Source of the DNA: Paracidovorax wautersii | GTDB lineage: Bacteria > Pseudomonadota > Gammaproteobacteria > Burkholderiales > Burkholderiaceae_C | Length of the DNA stretch: 64,000 nucleotides | Direction of reading: 5' to 3' | Assembly: GCF_900113035.1 (NCBI RefSeq) | Contig: NZ_FONX01000002.1 | Location: 186,001 to 250,000 of the forward strand | In this document: positions 13,440-22,040 of the stretch, piece by piece | Numbering within the stretch: position 1 is the stretch's first letter | Layout: the number at the start of each line of letters is the position of its first letter | The notes under the pieces: generated by a model | What the model was told of the DNA's origin: nothing | Databases searched by the model: none | The model's input: the letters and a program-made list of their open reading frames with translations, nothing else | Made by a program: the position numbers and the translations under genes

Positions 13440-14009
13440 ATGACTGATCGCCATGTTTCACCCATCGCCCGCGGCCTGCCCCCGCCGGGCCTGCGGCTGC
13501 GCCCGCTGCGGCCGGCCGACGTGCCCGGCCTGCTGGCCGTGCAGCGCACCTGCTACGGCGACGGCCTGATCGAGGGCGAGGCGGTGTTCGCGCGGCGGCT
13601 GGCCAGCGCGGCGCAGTGCTCGCTGGCGCTGGTGCGCGGCCCCGATGGCGCGGAAGGCCCGCTGGTCGCGTACCTGGCCGCCTACCGCAGCGTGCTCGGC
13701 CACATTACCCCGCTGCAGGGCGACTTCTGCGCCGTGCCGGGGACCGCCGATACGCTCTACCTGCACGACATGGCCGTGCTGCCCGCATTCCACGGCCAGG
13801 GCCTGGCGCAGCGGCTGCTGGCGGCCGCCTGGCAGGGCGCCCGCGCCGACGGGCTGCGGCATGCCGCCCTGGTGTCGGTGCAGGGCACCCAGGCCTACTG
13901 GGCGCGGCAGGGCTTTGACGTGCGGGCACTTGCCGGCGCGGCACAGCGGCAGCGGCTGGCCGGCTATGGCGAAGGGGCCGTCTACATGGTGCGGGAAGGT
14001 CCGGGCTAG
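13440..14009 (+). CDS. GNAT family N-acetyltransferase
   Basis: Encodes 189 residues. The N-terminal LRLRPLRPADVPGLLAVQ is a GNAT opening strand and helix. The acetyl-CoA binding motif A is LYLHDMAVLPAFHGQGLAQRL (about 105-125), and the C-terminal strand-helix TQAYWARQGFDVRALAG completes the fold. The acyl acceptor cannot be predicted. It is divergent from the diguanylate cyclase and convergent with the LysR gene, so it is probably monocistronic. Confidence 0.85.
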   Translation: MTDRHVSPIARGLPPPGLRLRPLRPADVPGLLAVQRTCYGDGLIEGEAVFARRLASAAQCSLALVRGPDGAEGPLVAYLAAYRSVLGHITPLQGDFCAVPGTADTLYLHDMAVLPAFHGQGLAQRLLAAAWQGARADGLRHAALVSVQGTQAYWARQGFDVRALAGAAQRQRLAGYGEGAVYMVREGPG

Positions 14010-14028
14010 GGCGTGCGCCCGGTCGTTC

Positions 14029-14913
14029 TCACGCCTCTTCTGCCGCCTGCGCCACGATCCAGTCGCGGAACTGTCGCAGCGCCGGGTCGATGAGCGTGTC
14101 GGGTGCATACACCAGGTGGTAGGCCAGAGGCGTGGGCAGGCCGTTGTCGCCCTGCACGCCGACCAGCGACCGCGCGGCCAGTTCCCGTGCCACCAGGGCA
14201 CGCCGCACCAGCGCGAAGCCCCGGCCCGCCAGCGCGGCCTCTATCGCGCCATTGGAATGCGCGAATACCACCCCCTGCGCGCAATCCACGCCCGGCAGGC
14301 CCCGGGCCTGGCACCACAGGCGCCAGTCGTCGCGCTGGCCGTCGTGCAGCAGCCGCTCGCCGGTGATGTCGTGCGTGCGGGCCATGCGGCGCGGCGCCAC
14401 CAGGCGCGGGCTGCAGACGGCGATCAGGTCATCGTCCAGCAGACGCTCGGACCGCAGCCCGGGATAGGGGCCGCAGCCATGGCGCACGGCGAACTGCACG
14501 CCCTCGGCCTGCAGGTCCACCAGGCGCTGGGTGGTGCTGACGTGCACGTCCAGCAGCGGCGCCGTCTGCAGGAAGGTCTGCAGGCGCGGCACCAGCCATT
14601 GCGCGGCGAAGCCGGGCGTGCAGCTGACCAGCACCACGCGTCGTTCGTGCGCTGCCAGCAGGCGCGACGTGGCCTGGCCGATGCGCCCCAGCGCCTCGCC
14701 GCAGGCCGCCTGATAGTCGCGCCCCGCCGCCGTCAGCGCCAGGCCGCGCGCCTGCCGCTCGAACAGCGCACAGCCCAGGAAGTCTTCCAGCTTGCGCACC
14801 TGCTGCGACACGGCTCCCGGCGTCACGTGCAGCTCGGCCGCCGCGCGCCGAACGCTCAGGTGGCGCGCCGCGGCTTCGAAGAAACGCACGGACACGAGGG
14901 GAGGAAGACGCAT
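14029..14913 (-). CDS. LysR-type transcriptional regulator (GcvA-like)
   Basis: Encodes 294 residues. The winged HTH is at about 5-63 (SVRFFEAAARHLSVRRAAAE, then LHVTPGAVSQQVRKLEDFLG). The substrate-binding domain follows (VLVSCTPGFAAQWLVPRL and DLQAEGVQFAVRHG), typical of the GcvA subgroup. It is transcribed divergently from an EamA-type exporter with about 140 bases between starts, the usual LysR arrangement, so it most likely controls that exporter in response to its substrate. Confidence 0.9.
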   Translation of the reverse strand: MRLPPLVSVRFFEAAARHLSVRRAAAELHVTPGAVSQQVRKLEDFLGCALFERQARGLALTAAGRDYQAACGEALGRIGQATSRLLAAHERRVVLVSCTPGFAAQWLVPRLQTFLQTAPLLDVHVSTTQRLVDLQAEGVQFAVRHGCGPYPGLRSERLLDDDLIAVCSPRLVAPRRMARTHDITGERLLHDGQRDDWRLWCQARGLPGVDCAQGVVFAHSNGAIEAALAGRGFALVRRALVARELAARSLVGVQGDNGLPTPLAYHLVYAPDTLIDPALRQFRDWIVAQAAEEA

Positions 14914-15053
14914 GGGTGTTTAGAAAGGCTCAACAGGCTCACAGGATAAATCGTTTGTGCCAGCTATCCACGGTTCGCACAATCCGCAGGCTTCCGACTC
15001 CCTTGGCCCTCACCGCCTCACCACCTGTTCCGCATCGCCGGCTCGACCACGCC

Positions 15054-15965
15054 ATGAACATCTCCAGCCTCGTTCGCCTCTTTACCCTGGCCGCCCTGTG
15101 GGGCGGCAGCTTTCTCTTCGTGCGCATGACCGTGCCGGTGCTGGGGGCCGTGCCCACCACCTTCGGCCGCGTGGTGCTGGCGGCGGCGGGGTTGATGGCC
15201 CTGGTGGCGGTGGCGCGGCTGCGGCCGGCCTTCCACGGCAAGCTGGGCGCGGCGCTGGTGCTGGGCGTGGTGAATTCCGGCATTCCGTTCCTGATGTTCG
15301 CGCTGGCCGCGCGCGTGCTGCCGGCCGGCTACAGCGCCATCCTGAACGCGACCACGCCGCTCATGGGCGTGCTGATCGGCGCGCTGGCCTTCGGCGAGCG
15401 CATCACCGCCGCACGGCTGGGCGGCGTGCTGCTGGGCATGGCCGGCGTGGCCGTGCTGGCGCAGGCCGGGCCGGTGGCGCTCACGCCCGCAGCGCTGGGC
15501 GGTATCTGTGCCTGCCTGGTCGCTACGGCCTGCTACGGCACGGCGGGCTTTCTCACGCGGCGCTGGATCACTGCGCGCGGCGGGCTCGACAGCCGCCTGG
15601 TCGCGCTGGGCAGCCAGTGGGGCGCGGTACTGGTGCTGGCTCCCTTCGCGGCCTGGGAGGCATGGCGCCAGCCGGGCCTGCCAGCCACCTGGATGGCTGC
15701 GTCGCCGGTGGTCTGGGCCGCGTTGCTGGCCACGGGCCTGCTCTGCACGGCCTGGGCCTACGTGCTCTATTTCCGGCTCATCGCCGACGTGGGGCCGGTC
15801 AAGGCGCTCACCGTGACCTTCCTGATTCCGCCGTTCGGCGTGGCCTGGGGCTGGCTGGTGCTGGGCGAGGCGGCCACCTGGGCGCACGCCGCCGGGGGCG
15901 GGCTGATCGGTGGTGCGCTGTGGCTGGTGCTGCGGCCCGTGGCGCCGCCGCCGCCGCGTTCCTGA
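15054..15965 (+). CDS. EamA/DMT-family transporter (probable metabolite exporter)
   Basis: Encodes 303 residues from the Met of MNISSLVRLFTLAALWGGSF, the usual opening of RhaT/EamA proteins. About ten hydrophobic segments in two EamA repeats are seen; the first repeat has ATTFGRVVLAA-like and NATTPLMGVLIGALAF blocks and the second ends in TFLIPPFGVAWGWLVLGE. The family exports amino acids and other small metabolites across the inner membrane. The divergent LysR gene is the likely regulator. The specific substrate is unknown. Confidence 0.88.
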   Translation: MNISSLVRLFTLAALWGGSFLFVRMTVPVLGAVPTTFGRVVLAAAGLMALVAVARLRPAFHGKLGAALVLGVVNSGIPFLMFALAARVLPAGYSAILNATTPLMGVLIGALAFGERITAARLGGVLLGMAGVAVLAQAGPVALTPAALGGICACLVATACYGTAGFLTRRWITARGGLDSRLVALGSQWGAVLVLAPFAAWEAWRQPGLPATWMAASPVVWAALLATGLLCTAWAYVLYFRLIADVGPVKALTVTFLIPPFGVAWGWLVLGEAATWAHAAGGGLIGGALWLVLRPVAPPPPRS

Positions 15966-16008
15966 CGCGTGGGCTGCACGGCGCCTGGGCCGTGGTCATA
16001 ATGCCGCC

Positions 16009-16506
16009 ATGCCCAACCGCTGGAAACCCAACGTCACCGTGGCCGCCGTCGTCGAGCAGGAAGGCCGCTTTCTGCTGGTGGAAGAAGACACCGCCGACGG
16101 GCTGCGCCTGAACAATCCCGCGGGCCACCTGGACCCGGGCGAGTCGCCCGTGCAAGGCTGCATCCGCGAGGTGCTGGAAGAAACCGCCTGCGATTTCACG
16201 CCCGCCGCGCTGGTGGGCGTCTATCTCAACCGCTTCACGCGCACGCGCACGGGCGACGACATCACCTACATGCGCTTCGCCTTCGCGGGCAGCGTGGGCG
16301 CGCCGCATGCCTGGCGCACGCTGGACGACGGCATCGTGCGCACGGTGTGGATGACGCTCGAAGAGATCGAATGCTGCGCCGACCGGCTGCGCAGCCCGCT
16401 GGTGCTCGAATGCATCCGCGACTATCTGGCGGGCCAGCGCTTTCCGCTGGAGCTGGTGCATACCGACCCGTCGGTGCTGCAGCCGCCGCCGGGCAGCCTG
16501 CGCTGA
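16009..16506 (+). CDS. nudJ: NUDIX hydrolase, NudJ-like phosphatase
   Basis: Encodes 165 residues. The Nudix box GHLDPGESPVQGCIREVLEE begins at residue 39 and binds the divalent metal used to cleave pyrophosphate bonds; the usual terminal Gly of the box is replaced (ETACDF). Both the N-terminus (KPNVTVAAVVEQEGRFLLVEE) and the C-terminus (LRSPLVLECIRDYLAGQRFP) closely parallel E. coli NudJ, which acts on thiamin precursor pyrophosphates and nucleoside di- and triphosphates. A CATAAT -10 element lies only a few bases upstream of the start, giving a very short leader. Confidence 0.85.
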   Translation: MPNRWKPNVTVAAVVEQEGRFLLVEEDTADGLRLNNPAGHLDPGESPVQGCIREVLEETACDFTPAALVGVYLNRFTRTRTGDDITYMRFAFAGSVGAPHAWRTLDDGIVRTVWMTLEEIECCADRLRSPLVLECIRDYLAGQRFPLELVHTDPSVLQPPPGSLR

Positions 16507-16524
16507 GCGCGGGCTGAGGGCCGC

Positions 16525-16779
16525 TCAGCGGCCGACGACGGACCAGCCCACGTGCTGGTCGGCCTTGTCGTTCTCGTATTCCCAGGCCGTGCCGCAGCGG
16601 TCGCAGCGGTAGCGCGTGACGGTGACGATGCGGCCGTCCTCGCGCTCTTCCTTGCGGCTGCCGCGCTGCACCAGCTCGGCATGGCCGGGCGCGCGGCGCC
16701 AGTTGCGCTGGATGCCCGAGCACGGCTCGCACAGCTCCATCTTCTTGAGTTCGTTCTGGCGGGCGGTGTCGCGGGTCAT
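16525..16779 (-). CDS. Small zinc-ribbon-like hypothetical protein
   Basis: Encodes 84 residues with two CxxC knuckles, Cys17/Cys20 (LCEPC) and Cys59/Cys62 (YRCDRCGTAWEYEN), spaced as in zinc ribbons. The stretch between them is basic and polar. Such proteins bind structural zinc and may contact nucleic acid or protein; no specific role can be assigned. It is convergent with the NudJ gene and lies downstream of the mscS terminator, so it has its own promoter. Confidence 0.65.
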   Translation of the reverse strand: MTRDTARQNELKKMELCEPCSGIQRNWRRAPGHAELVQRGSRKEEREDGRIVTVTRYRCDRCGTAWEYENDKADQHVGWSVVGR

Positions 16780-16807
16780 GGGGAGGGTGTCCGGAAAACG
16801 GGAATGG

Positions 16808-16841
16808 AAAAAAGCGCTCCGGCCCTTTCGGGGCGGAGCGC
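16808..16841 (-). terminator. Rho-independent terminator of the MscS-channel gene
   Basis: Read on the minus strand, a 12-bp stem with a single mismatch (GCGCTCCG... / ...CGGAGCGC) and a 4-base loop is followed by six T residues. It sits about 40 bases after the channel stop codon and before the zinc-ribbon gene. Confidence 0.9.
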
Positions 16842-16879
16842 GGATTCTACGGGTGCGGTCTGCTATTCAATCCATAGCG

Positions 16880-18031
16880 TCATGCCGACAGGGGCCGGGC
16901 CGGGCCCGTCTGCAGCGGCGCGGCCGGGGGCTGCGGCGGCAGGCTGGCCACGTGCAGGCGGCGTTCGGGCACGGCGAAGTCCACGCCCAGGGCCTCCAGC
17001 TCGCGCATCAGCGCCAGGTTGATCTTCTGCTGCAGGTCCATATAGACGTTGTAGCCCGCATCCAGAACGATGTAGACCACCTCGTAGGCCAGGCCGGTTT
17101 CGCTGAACGACTGCAGGTGGGCGCGGTCGAAGCGCGCGTTGGGCTCGGCCTCGATGATGCGGCGCACGGCCTGGGCGATGGCTTCGGCCGTGTCGGCGCG
17201 GGTGCCGTAGGGCACGCGGAAGTTGAACACGATGCGCCGCTCGCGCATGTGGCGGTAGTTGTTGATGGTCTGCTTGAGCAGGTCGGTATTGCTCATCACC
17301 ACCTGCTCGCCGCTCAGCGCGCGGATGCGCGTGGTCTTCACGCCGATCTGCTGCACCGTGCCGGCAACGCCGCCCACGACGATGAAGTCGCCCACCTCGA
17401 AGGGCTTGTCCACCGCGATGGCCATGGAGGCGAACAGGTCGCCCAGCACGTTCTGCACCGCCAGCGCGATGGCGATGCCGCCCACGCCCAGGCTGGCGAC
17501 GAAGGCGGTGATGTTCACCCCCAGGTTCGAGAGGATGGCCAGCAGCACCGTGGCCCAGAGCAGCGTGCGCAGGCCCCACGACATCAGCGTGGCCGATGCG
17601 CTCATCTGCGCCGGCCCGGTGGCGCCGTGGTGCTGGCGGTAGCGGTCCACCACCAGCGCCGTGGCGCGCGTGCCCCAGAGGCCCACCTGCAGCGCCAGTG
17701 CCAGGAACCAGAGCTGATCGACCTTGGCCGGCCAGCGGCCGGGCAGATCGAGCAGGCCCGCGCCCACCAGCAGCGCGGCCAGCAGGATCAGCAGGCGGCT
17801 GGTGCCGGCCAGCACCTGCAGGGCGATGGAGGCCGGCCCGCCGCGCGGGGCATCGGCTGCCTGCCCCTGCGCCACCCGCTGCGCCCGGCCCACGGCCCAG
17901 CGCAGCAGCAGCGTGAGCACCAGGTAGGTCAGCAGGGCGGCGGCTGCGGCGATCAGCAGGCTGGAGGCCGTCAGGCCCCAGAAGGTTTCGGTGTGCAGCC
18001 AGGCGGTGGCGGAAGCGAGCTCTCTATCCAT
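16880..18031 (-). CDS. Small-conductance mechanosensitive channel (MscS family)
   Basis: Encodes 383 residues. The start was chosen because AGAGAGGA lies seven bases upstream; a longer frame exists but lacks a ribosome site. Four to five hydrophobic segments precede the pore helix (GVNITAFVASLGVGGIAIAL, then AVQNVLGD). The beta domain with FEVGDFIVVGGVAGTVQQIG and the RALSGEQVVMSNTDLL block is standard MscS. It should open on hypo-osmotic shock and release solutes. The trehalase gene next door degrades a common osmolyte, so an osmotic-response link is plausible but unproven. Confidence 0.92.
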   Translation of the reverse strand: MDRELASATAWLHTETFWGLTASSLLIAAAAALLTYLVLTLLLRWAVGRAQRVAQGQAADAPRGGPASIALQVLAGTSRLLILLAALLVGAGLLDLPGRWPAKVDQLWFLALALQVGLWGTRATALVVDRYRQHHGATGPAQMSASATLMSWGLRTLLWATVLLAILSNLGVNITAFVASLGVGGIAIALAVQNVLGDLFASMAIAVDKPFEVGDFIVVGGVAGTVQQIGVKTTRIRALSGEQVVMSNTDLLKQTINNYRHMRERRIVFNFRVPYGTRADTAEAIAQAVRRIIEAEPNARFDRAHLQSFSETGLAYEVVYIVLDAGYNVYMDLQQKINLALMRELEALGVDFAVPERRLHVASLPPQPPAAPLQTGPARPLSA

Positions 18032-18212
18032 GCGGGTGAATCCTCTCTCTGTGAAATGACGAAGGTTTGAAGGGATGTGTGCGGCGGCGGGGCAATGCCG
18101 CTGCCGCACCGCTGAAGCGCGTTGCGCTGTGGGTGGGTTGCCGAGGGGGCGGCGGGGGGGGGCAGGCGCAGGCAGCAGCAGAAGAAAGCCGCCCGGGCCT
18201 GCCGCCGGCGGA

Positions 18213-20015
18213 TCAGCCGCCGCGTGCGGTGCCGTCCGTAGCGCCGTGGGTGGCGCTGTCCTCGGCGGTGGGCTCGTCGGCCCAGCTCTGCCGCATCAGG
18301 CTTTCGTCCGGCGGGCCGTAGTAGATGGCCTGGGCGGCGGCTTCGGTGTCGTAGCGCGGGTCCAGCCAGCATTGCACCACGCCGTTGGTCCAGCCGAAGC
18401 CGTCCTGCAGCGGGTATTCGCCGCCGTCGCCGCCGGCGGCGGTGTCGTGCTCATGGGCGCGCAGGGCGTATTTCTCGACCAGCTTGCCTTCGCGCTGATA
18501 GACGGCGCGCACGGTGTCGATCCAGCGGCGGCGCACCTCCAGCGCCAGCGCGCGGTGGCCGTAGCGCTCCAGCCCGCGCACGGCCATCCACTGCAGCGGC
18601 GCCCAGCCGTTGGGCCGGTCCCACTGCTGGCCGCTGGCGCATTCGGTGGTGGCCAGGCCCCCGGGCGCCAGCAGCCGCGCCTGCACGGTGCGGGCCACCG
18701 CGGCGGCCTGTGCCTCGGTGGCCATGCCGGCGTAGAGCGGCACCAGCGTGGCGGCGGTCAGGCACGTGCGCAGCGTGCCCGCCTTCCAGTCGTAGTCGAA
18801 ATAGGCGCCCTCGGCCTCGTTCCAGAGCAGCCGGTTGACGGCCTCGCGCCGGTGCGCGGCCAGCTCGTGGAAGTGGCGCGCCGTGGCGGCATCGCCCATC
18901 GTCTGGCTGGCCTTGGCGATGGAGACTTCGAGCCGGTACAGGAAGGCGTTCAGATCCACCGGCAGCAGCTGCGTGGTGCAGATCTGCGAGAGCTGCAGCG
19001 TGGCCGGATCGGCCGGGTCGGGTGCGCGCAGCCAGCGGGTGGAGAAATCCCAGCCCGACTCGCAGGCCGCGCGCAGGTCGCGATAGACCTCGGGCGAGGG
19101 GCGGTCGGCCAGGGACGCTGTCTCCACGTCCTCGCGCCATGACTCCTCGCGCGGCGTGTCGCGGTCGTCCCAGTAGCGGTTGAGCACTTCGCCGCCCGGC
19201 AGCGCCACCACGCGGCGGCGCGCATCGCCGGGGTGCAGCACGTGCAGGCCGTCCATCCAGAAGGCGTGCTCCTGCAGCAGCTGCGGCAGGTAGTGCGACA
19301 CGGGCGGGCCGCCAGCCAGCGCGCTCAGCTCGGCCATGGAGGCGAAGAGCGGCGGCTGCGAGCGGCTCAGGTAGTAGGTGCGCGTGCCGTTGGGCACGAA
19401 GCCGAAGGCATCGATCAGCCGCGCGAAGTTGTCCGTCATGTGGTGCAGCAGCGTGGTGCGGCCCGAGGCCGCCAGGCCCAGCATGGCGAAGTACGAATCC
19501 CAGTAGTAGAGCTCCGCGAAGCGCCCGCCCGGCACCACGTAGGGGTGGGCCAGCGGCAGGGCGGAGCCGCGCTGCGGGTGTTCCTTGGGGCTGCGCGTGA
19601 GCACGGGCCAGAGCGCGTCGATGTGCTCGGCCAGCGAGAGGCCTGGCGTGCCCACGTAGTCGTCGTTCGTCACCTCGGGCGAGCTGAAATGCTCCATGAC
19701 GAAAGCGCCCAGGTCGAAGCCGGGCTGCGCGTGCAGCGCGCGGTAGGCGGCCAGGATCGCCTCGGGCTCCTGCCGCGGGGCGCAGTCCACGAAGGTCTTG
19801 CTGTCGGCGAACACCTGCTGGCTCTGCACCGCGATGAACAGCTCCTGGTAGCGGTCGGCCGGCGTGCAATGGTCGCAGGGCGGCGCGCCCGGCGCCTGCA
19901 CGCGCGAGAGGTTCAGGTGGATGCGGTAGGCCGGATGCCGGTCGGAGATGCGCTGGCTGGCCGCAGCCGGGTTGACGGGGGCGGGCGGGGCGGTGGTGGC
20001 GCTCATGCTGCTCAT
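18213..20015 (-). CDS. treF: Alpha,alpha-trehalase (GH37), no signal peptide
   Basis: Encodes 600 residues. Both GH37 signatures are present: PGGRFAELYYWDSYF at 162-176 and QWDRPNGWAPLQ at 464-475. The catalytic acid is expected in ESGWDFSTRW and the base in GGEYPLQDGFGWTNG. It hydrolyses trehalose to two glucose. The N-terminus has no signal peptide, suggesting a cytoplasmic TreF type, so the symbol is given with reserve. The start at MSSMSA was chosen because a GAGGA site lies about 10 bases upstream. It begins 13 bases after the stop of an SDR gene on the same strand, so the two are co-transcribed. Confidence 0.88.
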   Translation of the reverse strand: MSSMSATTAPPAPVNPAAASQRISDRHPAYRIHLNLSRVQAPGAPPCDHCTPADRYQELFIAVQSQQVFADSKTFVDCAPRQEPEAILAAYRALHAQPGFDLGAFVMEHFSSPEVTNDDYVGTPGLSLAEHIDALWPVLTRSPKEHPQRGSALPLAHPYVVPGGRFAELYYWDSYFAMLGLAASGRTTLLHHMTDNFARLIDAFGFVPNGTRTYYLSRSQPPLFASMAELSALAGGPPVSHYLPQLLQEHAFWMDGLHVLHPGDARRRVVALPGGEVLNRYWDDRDTPREESWREDVETASLADRPSPEVYRDLRAACESGWDFSTRWLRAPDPADPATLQLSQICTTQLLPVDLNAFLYRLEVSIAKASQTMGDAATARHFHELAAHRREAVNRLLWNEAEGAYFDYDWKAGTLRTCLTAATLVPLYAGMATEAQAAAVARTVQARLLAPGGLATTECASGQQWDRPNGWAPLQWMAVRGLERYGHRALALEVRRRWIDTVRAVYQREGKLVEKYALRAHEHDTAAGGDGGEYPLQDGFGWTNGVVQCWLDPRYDTEAAAQAIYYGPPDESLMRQSWADEPTAEDSATHGATDGTARGG

Positions 20016-20028
20016 GTCTGTGCGGTCC

Positions 20029-20913
20029 TCATTGCTCCGCATAGTTCCATAAAAGTCCGCCGTCCACCACCAGCGTGGCGCCGGTGATGTAGGCCGCATC
20101 GGGCGAGGCGAGGAAGGCCACCGCGCCCGCCACGTCGGGCGGCTCGCCCAGGCGGCCCAGCGGGATCTGGCCCTTGAGCGCCGCCAGCTTGGCCGGCTGC
20201 TGCATCAGCGCATCGTTGATGGGCGTGCGGATGGCGCCGGGCGCCACGTTGTTCACGGTGATGCCCAGCGGCGCCAGCTCGATCGCCATGTTGCGCATCA
20301 GCATGCGCAGGCCGCCCTTGCTGGCGCAGTACGAGGTGAAGTGCGGGAAGGGCAGGTCTTCGTGCACCGAGCTCATGTGGATGATGCGGCCCGGCCGCCC
20401 GGCGTCGCGCAGCTGGCGGGCGAAGGCCTGGGCGGTGAAGAAGGCGCCCTTGAGGTTCACGTCCAGCACCGTGTCGTAGTCGGCTTCGGTGGTGTCGAGG
20501 AAGTCGGCGCGCAGCTCCAGCCCGCCGTTGTTGACCAGCACGTCCAGCCGGCCGAAGGCGGCGCCCGCCTCGGCCACCAGGGCCTGCATGCGCGGCACGT
20601 CGCTCAGGTCGCCCGCGAAGACCTCGCAGCGCTGGCCGGTGGCGGCGATGCGCTGCTGCGCGCGGGCGGAGCGCTCGTCTTCCTTGCGCACATGCAGGGC
20701 GATGTGCGCGCCCTCCTGCGCCAGCCGCTCGGCCACCGCGAGGCCGATGCCCTGTGCGCTGCCGGTGACCAGCGCCACCTGGCCGGCCAGGCGCGGGCCG
20801 GGCCGCGGGGTGACGTCAGGCTCGTGCTGCTGCGTTGCAGGGGGCGCCGGCGTTGCAGCGGAAGACGTGGGGGCGTGGGCGGCGGTGGGGGGATGAGAGG
20901 CTGGGGCGTTCAT
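20029..20913 (-). CDS. SDR family oxidoreductase (glucose 1-dehydrogenase-like)
   Basis: Encodes 294 residues. A disordered Pro/Ala/Thr-rich leader of about 43 residues precedes a classical short-chain dehydrogenase: the cofactor motif VTGSAQGIGLAVA, NNGG, the catalytic Ser in HMSSVHE and YCASK with Tyr/Lys, then NNVAPGAIRTP and the C-terminal GATLVVDGGLLWNY. The overall pattern resembles bacterial glucose 1-dehydrogenases. It lies directly upstream of trehalase in the same transcript, which fits oxidation of the glucose released; the substrate is still inference. Confidence 0.85.
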   Translation of the reverse strand: MNAPASHPPTAAHAPTSSAATPAPPATQQHEPDVTPRPGPRLAGQVALVTGSAQGIGLAVAERLAQEGAHIALHVRKEDERSARAQQRIAATGQRCEVFAGDLSDVPRMQALVAEAGAAFGRLDVLVNNGGLELRADFLDTTEADYDTVLDVNLKGAFFTAQAFARQLRDAGRPGRIIHMSSVHEDLPFPHFTSYCASKGGLRMLMRNMAIELAPLGITVNNVAPGAIRTPINDALMQQPAKLAALKGQIPLGRLGEPPDVAGAVAFLASPDAAYITGATLVVDGGLLWNYAEQ

Positions 20914-21024
20914 CCGCACAGGGTGGCCCAAGCGCCGCGTGCGCGGTGCAGGACGGCAGCGCACCTGCGAGTCACCCGGCAGGCCGCCCTGCAAGCCATT
21001 CATGCCGCCAGCCCAGGTGGAGTG

Positions 21025-21058
21025 CGTGCAGCTAGCTCTCTTTTTCATAGCGCTCTGG
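21025..21058 (-). repeat. Fragment of a Comamonadaceae-type intergenic repeat
   Basis: On the minus strand the segment contains GCGCTATGAAAAAGAGAGCT followed by AGCTGC. This corresponds to the GCTATnAAAAnnATAGCTGC core of a short repeat I know to be scattered between genes in this bacterial family. It lies between the SDR and DUF1439 genes. Only part of the repeat is recognisable. Confidence 0.45.
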
Positions 21059-21092
21059 CGGCCGTGGTGAATGGCGCGGCGCGTGCCGCCCG

Positions 21093-21659
21093 TCAGGACA
21101 GCGGCTTGGGCACCAGCTCCACCGCCAGCCCGCGGTCGGTCACGGTGATGGCGCCAGGCTGCATGCCCAGCCCGTCGGGCAGGGCCAGGTCCTGCGGGCG
21201 CAGGGTGTGCAGCACCACCTCGCCCACCGACTCGCGCGCCAGCTGCGGCCCGTATTGCGCCAGCAGGGCCGCCGCGTCGGGCCGCAGGTCGGGGAACTCC
21301 AGCGTGTTCAGCTGGATGTCGTGCGCCCGCACGGTGCGGTCGCTGGGCTCGTAGCGCAGGCCGAACTCCACGTTCAGCCGCCCGGGGTAGTTGCGCCGCA
21401 GCAGCGGGCCGCCCGCATCGACCACCATGTCGGCCGCCAGCCGGTTGCGCTCGGGCTTGAGCACGATGCGCGGCGCCTGCACGTTCAGCTCCACCAGCCC
21501 GGCCAGCGGAAAGCGGCGCGGAAAGCGCTGGGCCAGCGTCTCTTCGATCTCTTCGCGGGGAATGGTGTAGCGCGGCCCGGCCGAGGCCGTCGCGGCGCAG
21601 CCCAGCAGGGCGGCGAAGACGGCGGCAGGGGCGGTGGCGATCAGGAGGCGGCGTTGCAT
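21093..21659 (-). CDS. DUF1439 family putative lipoprotein (YceB-like)
   Basis: Encodes 188 residues. The N-terminus is a basic, hydrophobic leader with a possible lipobox LLGC at about 18-21; a Sec cleavage after ASA is the alternative. The mature part (YTIPREEIEETLAQRFPRRF, then the VELNVQAPRIVLKPERNRLA block and the DVQLNTLEF-like region DIQLNTLEFPDLRP) is typical of DUF1439 periplasmic lipid-binding-like proteins. The function in the envelope is unknown. It is monocistronic, with a repeat element upstream. Confidence 0.8.
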   Translation of the reverse strand: MQRRLLIATAPAAVFAALLGCAATASAGPRYTIPREEIEETLAQRFPRRFPLAGLVELNVQAPRIVLKPERNRLAADMVVDAGGPLLRRNYPGRLNVEFGLRYEPSDRTVRAHDIQLNTLEFPDLRPDAAALLAQYGPQLARESVGEVVLHTLRPQDLALPDGLGMQPGAITVTDRGLAVELVPKPLS

Positions 21660-21737
21660 GGAGTGGGCGGCTGCGGCGGTCGGGCCGCGATGACGGTCGG
21701 GCCGGCCATCCTATCGCCCGATCGTGTGGCGGTTGTA

Positions 21738-22018
21738 AGAACGTGTTCCCGATCTCCCAGGGGTCGCGCAGCGGTGTGGGCGGGATGGATGCAAGGCGCG
21801 ATGCGCAGTGGATAGCACGGCTATCCACAAGCGCCGCAACGCCGCAGACCGCCCGCCCAGACCGCTGCCCTTCGGGTTGGAGCGAAATCGGGCCATGGCA
21901 ACGCGTTTTGACGCCCCGGCTGCTTGCATGGGCTCAGAGCCCATGCGGCGCATCCGAAGCATCCACTCATCCCGATTGCGCTCCAACGCGATCCCCTGCG
22001 AGATCGTGAACACGTTCT
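21738..22018. repeat. 281-bp MITE-like element with terminal inverted repeats and internal hairpins
   Basis: The ends are near-identical inverted repeats of 31-32 bases beginning AGAACGTGTTC; over the arm they differ at two bases and one indel (21738-21768 versus 21987-22018). Inside are a second inverted pair GTTGGAGCGaAATCGGG (21876-21892 / 21971-21987, one mismatch), a perfect 10-bp stem GCATGGGCTC/GAGCCCATGC (21926-21946) and an 8-bp hairpin GTGGATAG/CTATCCAC (21808-21828). No convincing gene is present. The architecture is that of a non-autonomous miniature transposable element or a large REP-type repeat able to fold as RNA. No clear target-site duplication was found. Confidence 0.7.
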
Positions 22019-22040
22019 AAGCGGCTGTTGGTCCGCAGGG

